The notes under the pieces: generated by a model | What the model was told of the DNA's origin: nothing | Database searches by the model: none | Seen by the model: the letters and a program-made list of their open reading frames with translations, nothing else | NCBI GenBank assembly: GCA_014361085.1 | Contig: JACIWG010000115.1 | Coordinates: forward strand, 1-5,039 | Reading direction: 5' to 3' | Length of the DNA: 5,039 nucleotides | Source of the DNA: Nitrososphaeria archaeon | GTDB taxonomy: Archaea; Thermoproteota; Nitrososphaeria; JACIWG01 | Shown here: piece by piece, positions 1 through 5,039 of the stretch | How the letters are laid out: every line of letters starts with the position of its first letter | Position numbering within the stretch: the first letter of the stretch is position 1 | Program-made: the position numbers and the translations under genes

Positions 1-600
1 TCAGCATTTATACTTCAAACTTCACTTTCTCTACTTCAAGGTTACACTCCAATATTCATATCCGATGTGCTGAATGGAACTGAATTAGATATTGGTATAA
101 TCATTGGATTAGGAGGCGTGCTTGGACTTATCGCACAATATATTGCAGGTTCATTAGGCGACAAGTACGGTAAATGGCTTATCCTCGAAATCGGAGTGTT
201 TACAGCAGCTTTAATATCTCCAACACTACTTCTCATACAAAATATGTTCCACGCCTACATCATTTTACCTACTGTGATGTGCTGTAATATGATTTCTTCT
301 CCAATGCTCACTGCACTTGTAGGAGATGCTGTACCATCAGATATGAGAGGTACGGGATATGGTGCGTATGGAATAGTTAGAGACTTTTCCCTAATTATAG
401 GTTCCCCTCTAGGTGGTCTTGTTCTAGAATTTTCTAGAAATTTTCTTAAAGAAACCCTACTACAAAGTTTGAGACTTCTTTTCATTTTTAGAAGTATTAT
501 GTTGTTTATAACATTATTAATAACTTTATACTTTATGAAAAGTTTTAGAGAAGTCGATACCGTAATATGGACGAGGTCAAAGATTCCTTTACCGGAGTAG
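1..600 (+). CDS. MFS transporter, C-terminal half (5' end outside window)
   Basis: The frame is open from base 1 to the TAG at 598-600, giving 199 visible residues with no start needed inside the window. This is the second half of a Major Facilitator Superfamily carrier, an integral membrane protein that moves small solutes by uniport, symport or antiport. Visible membrane segments are roughly residues 1-20 (TM7), 31-51 (TM8), 59-80 (TM9), 84-109 (TM10), 127-143 (TM11) and 158-179 (TM12). Between TM8 and TM9 lies GSLGDKYGKW (50-59), the C-half copy of MFS motif A (G-x-L-x-D-x-x-G-R/K). After TM10 comes DAVPSDMRGTGYGAYG (109-124), then IGSPLGG (133-139), a pattern common in drug and metabolite carriers. 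The tail of about 20 residues is charged and probably cytoplasmic. A GTG at 67 could be called as a start, but it would cut TM7, so it is very unlikely. The substrate cannot be told. Confidence 0.88.
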   Translation, partial: SAFILQTSLSLLQGYTPIFISDVLNGTELDIGIIIGLGGVLGLIAQYIAGSLGDKYGKWLILEIGVFTAALISPTLLLIQNMFHAYIILPTVMCCNMISSPMLTALVGDAVPSDMRGTGYGAYGIVRDFSLIIGSPLGGLVLEFSRNFLKETLLQSLRLLFIFRSIMLFITLLITLYFMKSFREVDTVIWTRSKIPLPE

Positions 601-716
601 GCGTCTCGGTCAAATGCCTTTAGATCATAAAATGTTCAGTAACCCTGACTCTTCATCGACGCCATTGGATACATTATTAACCAGCTTATAAAAGTTTTTA
701 AGCAACTGTAGGGGTA
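601..716 (+). other. Intergenic spacer between transporter and membrane-anchored protein
   Basis: This is a 116-base non-coding stretch. Its first 70 bases are slightly richer in G+C (about 44 per cent by hand count) than the AT-rich tail. The tail holds the TATA box of the next gene. I see no tRNA-like cloverleaf, strong inverted repeat or convincing terminator stem. The only T-run is TTTTT at 695-699, which lies inside the promoter rather than just after the transporter gene. Confidence 0.6.
685..694 (+). promoter_or_regulatory. Archaeal TATA box for the gene at 717
   Basis: CTTATAAAAG closely matches the archaeal TATA element bound by TBP. Its centre, near base 690, is about 27 bases before the ATG at 717. 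Archaeal transcription usually starts about 25 bases downstream of the box centre, so the transcript should begin at or next to the start codon, which means a leaderless mRNA. The purine-rich BRE expected just upstream is weak here. A GGGG at 711-714 lies only two bases before the ATG, too close to act as a normal Shine-Dalgarno site. Confidence 0.6.
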
Positions 717-1244
717 ATGTTTTGGCTGACTGTGTTCCAAATAGATGTTTTAGCCTTGTTTGTATGGAGTGTTATTGTAGTATGTGTTATGTCAGCTGTA
801 ATTGTAACATACAGTATTGCGAGAAAAATTCTTTCACTATCAACTGGAAGGCCCCCATCATCCTCATCTTCTAAGGAAAGGGAATATTTTATTTCAATTG
901 ACGTAAGTGATGCCTTGTCACTTTATAATCAGGCTCAAAACTTTTTTGAGAGAGGCGAATACAGAAATGTGGTGCAATATTGTTATAATGCTATAAAGGA
1001 TGTGTTCGTTAAAGTGCTTTCACATTTTAACATTTCTCCAGAGGACCTTAATATTGTTGACATGTCTTACATAGTTCAAGTGAAGGGTGTTAGAGTATCT
1101 TTTATAGACCACGTGCAGCATGTAAACTTTATTAGATTGAGAATGATTGTTGGTCAAATGGTTTCTAAGGATGAAGTTTCTTGGGTGCTTAAAACATGTA
1201 AGGCGATAATAGACATGTCGAAAGAACTTCCAATAGTATTATAA
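717..1244 (+). CDS. Membrane-anchored protein with HEPN-like helical domain (function unknown)
   Basis: This 175-residue protein has no function I can name. A single hydrophobic segment at about residues 9-34 is followed by R36 and K37. By the positive-inside rule that suggests a signal anchor with the C-terminus in the cytoplasm. A Ser/Pro linker (about 42-52, with six serines in a row at 48-53 apart from none other) joins it to an alpha-helical domain at about 62-170. That domain has the look of HEPN or DUF4129-type C-terminal helices: an Ala/Tyr/Phe-rich helix with ERGEY (78-82), then YCYNAIKDVF (88-97), and a final helix after VSKDE (149-153). In active HEPN RNases an Arg-x4-6-His motif sits just before this last helix. 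Here the equivalent site reads RLRMIVGQ (140-147), with no His. R126 and H132 are also spaced as R-x5-H but lie earlier. The ATG is supported by the TATA box at 685-694. The family assignment is inferred from pattern only. Confidence 0.72.
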   Translation: MFWLTVFQIDVLALFVWSVIVVCVMSAVIVTYSIARKILSLSTGRPPSSSSSKEREYFISIDVSDALSLYNQAQNFFERGEYRNVVQYCYNAIKDVFVKVLSHFNISPEDLNIVDMSYIVQVKGVRVSFIDHVQHVNFIRLRMIVGQMVSKDEVSWVLKTCKAIIDMSKELPIVL

Positions 1245-1317
1245 AAAATTTGAGAATAGAAGGCTAAAATTTTTAAAATATAAAGTTAATTAACTGCTCT
1301 AAACAAATCGGGCATGG
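1245..1317 (+). other. AT-rich spacer upstream of the aldolase operon
   Basis: This 73-base spacer holds A/T runs: AAAAAATTT just after the preceding stop codon, and a five-T run at 1270-1274. These could end transcription of the upstream gene in the T-tract manner of archaea, but there is no stem. The second half is the likely promoter region of the downstream aldolase-moeA group. Confidence 0.45.
1272..1285 (+). promoter_or_regulatory. Possible TATA box for the aldolase-moeA group
   Basis: TTTAAAATATAAAG contains two overlapping TATA-like cores, TTTAAAAT and ATATAAAG. Using the second core (centre near 1282), transcription would begin around 1305-1310, leaving a leader of only about 10 bases before the TTG at 1318. 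No Shine-Dalgarno-like sequence precedes that TTG. The region is AT-rich throughout, so a chance match is quite possible. Confidence 0.35.
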
Positions 1318-2385
1318 TTGAGGCTGTTGAGCTCACAAGAGTTTATCGATTTAAGAAGTGATACTGTAACTTTACCTACTGATGAGATGTTGGAGGCAAT
1401 AAGGCGTGCTAGGCTAGGTGATGATGTCTTTGAGGAGGACCCTACTGTTAAAAGGTTGGAGGAAATGGCTGCTGAAAAGATGGGTAAAGATGCCGCTCTC
1501 CTTGTTACAAGTGGTACGCAAGCAAATCTTGTATCATTACTAAGTAATACAAGGCGCGGTGACAGTATAATTTTGGAGGCTGAATCACACATATACTATT
1601 ATGAGGTTGGTGGACTATCTTTTATTGCAGGCCTTCTACCTATTCTCGTTAAGGGTAAAAATGGTTACATGAACCCATCGGATATTGAAGCCGCTTTAAG
1701 GCCTAAAGATATACACTATCCTGAAACAACACTCGTATGTATCGAGAACACGCATAATAGGGCTGGTGGAACAATTATAAGACCTGAGCAGATTAAAGCA
1801 ATAAATGAGGTTGCTAAAGCTCATGGTCTTAAATTGTATATGGATGGTGCAAGGATATTTAATGCTGCTGTAGCATTAAAGACTGATGTAAAAAATTTTA
1901 CTAAGCACGTTGATAACCTGATGTTCTGTCTCTCTAAGGGTTTAAGTTGTCCTGTTGGCTCAATTGTTGTAGGAAGCCGCGATTTTATAGAAAGGGCTAG
2001 AAAGTTTAGGAAAATGTTGGGTGGTGGAATGAGACAGGCTGGTATTATCGCTGCACCAGGCATCATTGCACTTGAAAAGATGATAGATAGGCTGGAAGAA
2101 GATCACAGGAATGCTCGTTTGCTTGCAGAAGGGTTGTCGAAGATGGAAGGAATATCAATAGACCTTTCTACTGTACAAACAAATATTGTAATGTTTAATG
2201 TAAGCGGCCTAGGTATTTCAGCCTACAATTTTGTCGAACTCTTGAAAAGCAAAGGTGTTCTCTGCCTACCCTTCAGTGACACTAAAGTCAGGATGGTGAC
2301 ACATAGGGGAATAGAAAGACATCATATTGAAAAAACTCTCGCAATAATAGAAGAGTTGGGTTCAAAAATTCTTAATAGGGGTTAA
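1318..2385 (+). CDS. Low-specificity L-threonine aldolase (PLP-dependent)
   Basis: This 355-residue protein belongs to the beta-eliminating lyase / threonine aldolase family (fold type I PLP enzymes). These split L-threonine or L-allo-threonine into glycine and acetaldehyde in the cytoplasm. Family signatures in order are IDLRSDTVTLPT (10-21), GDDVFEEDPTV (34-44), TSGTQAN (64-70, phosphate-binding loop), ESHIYYYEVGG (89-99, with H91 as the likely PLP-stacking His), ENTHN (143-147), MDGARIFNAA (175-184, with D176 facing the PLP ring nitrogen), LSKGLSCPVGS (205-215, with K207 the Schiff-base lysine), GGGMRQAG (235-242) and RMVTHRGI (325-332). Length is normal for the family. The TTG at 1318 is chosen because a stop lies in frame at 1300-1302 and the first in-frame ATG (1387) would remove the IDLRSD motif. 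A second TTG at 1327 is possible. Some family members act on serine, beta-hydroxy amino acids or D-enantiomers, which the sequence does not settle. Confidence 0.93.
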   Translation: MRLLSSQEFIDLRSDTVTLPTDEMLEAIRRARLGDDVFEEDPTVKRLEEMAAEKMGKDAALLVTSGTQANLVSLLSNTRRGDSIILEAESHIYYYEVGGLSFIAGLLPILVKGKNGYMNPSDIEAALRPKDIHYPETTLVCIENTHNRAGGTIIRPEQIKAINEVAKAHGLKLYMDGARIFNAAVALKTDVKNFTKHVDNLMFCLSKGLSCPVGSIVVGSRDFIERARKFRKMLGGGMRQAGIIAAPGIIALEKMIDRLEEDHRNARLLAEGLSKMEGISIDLSTVQTNIVMFNVSGLGISAYNFVELLKSKGVLCLPFSDTKVRMVTHRGIERHHIEKTLAIIEELGSKILNRG

Positions 2386-2404
2386 TTGGGTGTAGGTTTA
2401 AAAA

Positions 2405-3679
2405 TTGAGTCAAAGCGATAATAGTCTATTTTTTAGAACAGAAATTTTTAAGACTCTTAAAGGTGTTGATGAAGCATTATCTCTTATAAAGTTGTCTGTA
2501 AAGGATATAGTGTTGGACTGTATTGAAATTGATGTAAAAAATTCGTTACACTATTTTCCTGCCGAAGATATTCTAGCACAACAGGATGTACCAAACTTTG
2601 ACCGTAGTGCAGTAGACGGGTATGCTGTGATATCAAATGATGTTATAGGTTCGAGTCCAACGAATCCTATAGTCTTAAAGGTTGTACAGAAGATCTATGC
2701 TGACACAAATTTTGACATATTGAAGCCTATAAATCATGGGGAAGCCTCAATAGTTTATACTGGTGCACCATTACCACCTAATGCTGATGCAGTGGTAATG
2801 TTTGAGGACACGAAGTTTGACGGTTTAATGGTTCAAGTTTTTAGGCCTGTTTCACCATATCAGAATGTTTCTAGAAAGGGAGAAGATTTCTCCAAAGGCT
2901 CCATTGTCGTTGAAAAAGGTACCTTGATAAGGCCGTGGCATCTTGCAGCACTTTTATCTACAGGATTAGATAAGATTAGAGTGTATAGGCGGATTAAGGT
3001 TGGAGTCCTTTCTACGGGAAGTGAGCTTACTGAAAAATACAATGTTTCTGGAATCGTAAACACCACTAAACCTCTACTTCTATCACTTGTCAGTGAAGAA
3101 TTTTGTGAAGCAAAAGATTTTGGTACTGTGCCAGATGACAGGGAAGCGATAAGAGAGAAAATTTTGCAAGCCTTACCTGAGGTGGACATACTCTTAACTA
3201 CGGGTGGGACAAGTGTTGGTGCCACAGACCTTGTATCAGATGCAATATTGTCTATAAAAGGTTCCAAGTTAATATTCCATGGTGTACGTGTGAGGCCAGG
3301 GCGTCCGACTGGAATGGCCCTAGTAAACGGGAAGCCTGTTTTCATGCTTTCAGGATATCCTGTGGCCTCGTTCACTGGATTCGAAGTTTTCGTTAAATAT
3401 ACGATAAATCTTCTAAGGTCTTCGAGACAACTTGATTACCCAAAAATTAGGGCTAGACTTTCAAGGAGGCTTGCTAAGCCTGTTGGTGTAAAGGCGTATG
3501 TTAGAGTCAAGGTTTTTAAAGTTGGAGAAGAATATGTTGCGGAACCATTGAGGCTAACAGGCTCAGGCCTACTTTCAACATTAACTAGAGGGAATGCACT
3601 TCTTGTTATAGACGAGAATGTTGAAGGATACGATGAAGGTGAAGTTGTGGAAGTTCAGCTTATAGGGGGAGTGGTGTAA
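2405..3679 (+). CDS. moeA: Molybdopterin molybdenumtransferase MoeA, first copy
   Basis: This 424-residue protein is a complete MoeA, which inserts molybdate (or tungstate) into adenylylated molybdopterin in the last common step of Mo/W cofactor synthesis. Motifs in order: VPNFDRSAVDGYAV (62-75), YTGAPLPPNADAVV (118-131), VSRKGED (155-161), STGSEL (203-208), TTGGTSVGATD (265-275), FHGVRVRPGRP (291-301) and LSGYPVASF (315-323). A C-terminal domain IV follows (about 345-424). Acidic and Thr residues matching the E. coli active site are present: D71, T119, D161, E207, D275 and probably D245. The usual KPGKP appears as RPGRP. The start is TTG: an in-frame stop lies at 2399-2401 and there is no ATG or GTG before the conserved core. 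The Shine-Dalgarno is weak (GGTG at 2389-2392). The gene begins 19 bases after the aldolase and ends 2 bases before a second moeA, so it is probably in one operon. Confidence 0.95.
   Translation: MSQSDNSLFFRTEIFKTLKGVDEALSLIKLSVKDIVLDCIEIDVKNSLHYFPAEDILAQQDVPNFDRSAVDGYAVISNDVIGSSPTNPIVLKVVQKIYADTNFDILKPINHGEASIVYTGAPLPPNADAVVMFEDTKFDGLMVQVFRPVSPYQNVSRKGEDFSKGSIVVEKGTLIRPWHLAALLSTGLDKIRVYRRIKVGVLSTGSELTEKYNVSGIVNTTKPLLLSLVSEEFCEAKDFGTVPDDREAIREKILQALPEVDILLTTGGTSVGATDLVSDAILSIKGSKLIFHGVRVRPGRPTGMALVNGKPVFMLSGYPVASFTGFEVFVKYTINLLRSSRQLDYPKIRARLSRRLAKPVGVKAYVRVKVFKVGEEYVAEPLRLTGSGLLSTLTRGNALLVIDENVEGYDEGEVVEVQLIGGVV
3665..3676 (+). promoter_or_regulatory. Shine-Dalgarno-like site for the second moeA
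   Basis: GGGGGAGTGGTG includes GGAG (3668-3671) and GGTG (3673-3676), both complementary to the usual 3' end of archaeal 16S rRNA. The nearer one is 5 bases before the TTG at 3682. The site lies within the last codons of the first moeA, so ribosomes ending there could restart at once, which fits translational coupling. It supports TTG 3682 as the start. Confidence 0.55.
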
Positions 3680-3681
3680 AA

Positions 3682-5039
3682 TTGGCTAAAATATTTCATA
3701 CACTTGTTTCGGTTGAAGAAGCCCTAAAAATTGTTGAAAGCAAGTTTCAAGTGAAACCCTTAGGTGAAGAATATGTTGACATTTTTGAAGCATGGGGCCG
3801 TATTCTTTCAAGGGATATGCTTTCGGAAATCGATTCGCCACCATTTGACCGATCAGAAGTAGATGGATATGCTGTATTAGCCGCTGACACATTTGGTGCA
3901 GAAGAGGATAGACCTGTCACTCTTACTCTAGTTGGCTCCTCTGAAGTAGGCATCATGCCTGAGAATAGTATAATTTCGGGTGAATGCATGAGAATTGCAA
4001 CTGGAGCCCCTATTCCAAAGGGAGCTGATTCTGTAGTAATGATAGAGTATACTAAGGAAGTTGATAAAAAAGTTTACGTTTACCGACCTGTTGTTCCCGG
4101 AGAAAATGTTTCACAAGCAGGTTCAGACTATGTTATTGGTGACATATTTCTAAGGCAGAGTACCCTCTTAACAGGAAGAGAAATTGCATCGTTAGCAGCA
4201 TTGGGCTACAGTAAAGTTCCAGTTTTCAAAAAACCTAAAATAGCCTTGTTCTCTTCAGGAAACGAACTTATTGCCCCAGGAAAACCTTTGGAGCCTGGAA
4301 AAATATATGATGCAAATGGTCCAGCAATATTTTCGATGATAAAAGAATGTGGTTGTGAGCCACAGTTTATGGGCATCCTACCCGATACATTCGAAAAAAT
4401 TTATCATTCTCTTGAAAAAGCTCTAAACTCACATGATATAGTAATAACTTCAGGAAGTACTTCAGCAGGATTAGGTGACCTCATGTATAAAGTTCTTGAC
4501 TCACTCGGTTCCCCAGGAGTTGTGGTTCATGGATTAAAGGTTAAGCCTGGGAAGCCTACTATCATAGCAGTAGTTAATGGAAAGCTTGTCTTTGGTCTAC
4601 CAGGCTTCCCCGTTTCAGCTTCAATGATCTTCACAATACTTGTTAAACCAATTTTGATGAAGATTGCTGGCTTCGATAGGATTGAGTTTAGGAAGGTTAA
4701 TGCGATTGTCCCATACAAGTTGTCTACTGGAAGAGGTCGGCGTACACTAATACCAGTAAGCCTTATTGAAAGTGGGGGAAAATATATTGCTTATCCAACA
4801 CCAGGTTCTTCTGGAACTGTTTCCACGTTAAATTATAGCGAAGGCTTTATCGATGTACCTGAAAATGTTGAATTTGTTGAAGAAAATGAGGCTGTAGAGG
4901 TTAAACTTTTTTCTGAAAAAATTTCTATCCCTGAACTAACGTTCATTGGAAGTCATTGTCCAGCAATAGACCTTATACTTTCACTGTTTAAGGATAAGTG
5001 TGCTGCTAAAATAATTAATATTGGCTCTATTGGTGGACT
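3682..5039 (+). CDS. moeA: MoeA, second copy, fused to a PBP-like domain (3' end outside window)
   Basis: The frame is open to the window edge, giving 452 residues plus two bases. Residues 1-409 form a full MoeA with SPPFDRSEVDGYAV (52-65), ATGAPIPKGADSVV (106-119), NVSQAGSDY (142-150), SSGNEL (191-196), TSGSTSAGLGD (256-266), VHGLKVKPGKP (282-292) and LPGFPVSAS (306-314). Matches to the E. coli active-site residues are D61, T107, D149, E195 and D266, so it is probably catalytic. After EVKLF (406-410) the protein continues into FIGSHCPAIDLIL (421-433) and INIGSIGG (445-452). This is the opening of the PBP-like (LysR-substrate/periplasmic-binding-like) domain found on many archaeal MoeA proteins. 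That domain may bind an oxyanion, but this is inferred. The start is TTG, since the in-frame stop at 3640-3642 leaves no ATG, GTG or other TTG between. It begins two bases after the first moeA stop, so the genes are almost certainly co-transcribed. Confidence 0.94.
   Translation, partial: MAKIFHTLVSVEEALKIVESKFQVKPLGEEYVDIFEAWGRILSRDMLSEIDSPPFDRSEVDGYAVLAADTFGAEEDRPVTLTLVGSSEVGIMPENSIISGECMRIATGAPIPKGADSVVMIEYTKEVDKKVYVYRPVVPGENVSQAGSDYVIGDIFLRQSTLLTGREIASLAALGYSKVPVFKKPKIALFSSGNELIAPGKPLEPGKIYDANGPAIFSMIKECGCEPQFMGILPDTFEKIYHSLEKALNSHDIVITSGSTSAGLGDLMYKVLDSLGSPGVVVHGLKVKPGKPTIIAVVNGKLVFGLPGFPVSASMIFTILVKPILMKIAGFDRIEFRKVNAIVPYKLSTGRGRRTLIPVSLIESGGKYIAYPTPGSSGTVSTLNYSEGFIDVPENVEFVEENEAVEVKLFSEKISIPELTFIGSHCPAIDLILSLFKDKCAAKIINIGSIGG

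Noticed and set aside
67..600. GTG at 67 as start of a complete 177-residue transporter
   Set aside because: The frame is open back to base 1 and the residues before 67 form a normal MFS membrane segment, so the gene begins outside the window.
610..658. Possible C/D box guide RNA on the minus strand of the spacer (GATGA, CTGA and TGATCT spaced in roughly the right order)
   Set aside because: The C box, C' box and final D box are all degenerate (TCGATGA, TGATCT, TTGA). Only one CTGA is exact. In a spacer of this size such a match can arise by chance, and no target could be checked.
1286..1293. TTAATTAA palindrome upstream of the aldolase as an operator
   Set aside because: An eight-base AT-only palindrome in an AT-rich spacer is not significant, and no second copy is seen nearby.
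2860..3375. 171-codon open frame on the minus strand inside the first moeA
   Set aside because: It lies fully within a gene with strong MoeA motifs, shows no recognisable domain, and is explained as an antisense shadow of biased codons.
2597..3879. Nucleotide repeat between the two moeA genes around the FDRS-VDGYAV motif
   Set aside because: The shared bases follow the conserved protein motif in two paralogues; it is not an independent repeat element.
3686..3989. Minus-strand open frames of 68 and 80 codons opposite the start of the second moeA
   Set aside because: Both overlap well-conserved MoeA coding sequence, lack known domains and have no promoter signal, so they are shadows.

Overview
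This window looks archaeal: it is AT-rich, uses many AGG/AGA and ATA codons and TTG starts, and has a TATA box about 27 bases upstream of a start codon. It also carries two adjacent moeA genes, one fused to a C-terminal periplasmic-binding-like domain, an arrangement familiar from archaea. The lineage cannot be fixed further from this sequence. A thermophilic, possibly tungsten- or molybdenum-using member of the Thermoproteota side is a guess.

All recognisable genes are on the plus strand. (1) Bases 1-600 are the C-terminal half of a Major Facilitator Superfamily transporter that begins outside the window. (2) A 116-base spacer ends in a good archaeal promoter. (3) Bases 717-1244 encode a small protein with one membrane anchor and a helical, HEPN-like domain. 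(4) A 73-base AT-rich spacer follows. (5) Bases 1318-2385 encode a PLP-dependent low-specificity L-threonine aldolase. (6) Bases 2405-3679 encode a MoeA-type molybdopterin molybdenumtransferase. (7) Bases 3682-5039 encode a second, divergent MoeA that continues into a PBP-like domain and runs off the window. No gene-free stretch exceeds 300 bases, and I see no tRNA, rRNA, CRISPR array or insertion sequence.

The last three genes are closely packed (19 and 2 bases apart) and probably form one transcript. The two MoeA proteins would carry out the final step of molybdenum or tungsten cofactor synthesis, metal insertion into adenylylated molybdopterin. The aldolase has no obvious biochemical link to that pathway and may only share the transcript. 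All three genes of this group appear to start with TTG.

Most of the window is ordinary housekeeping. The points worth a second look are the degenerate HEPN-like membrane protein, the divergence between the two MoeA copies, the PBP-like fusion, and the start-codon pattern. I do not see evidence for a wholly new system.
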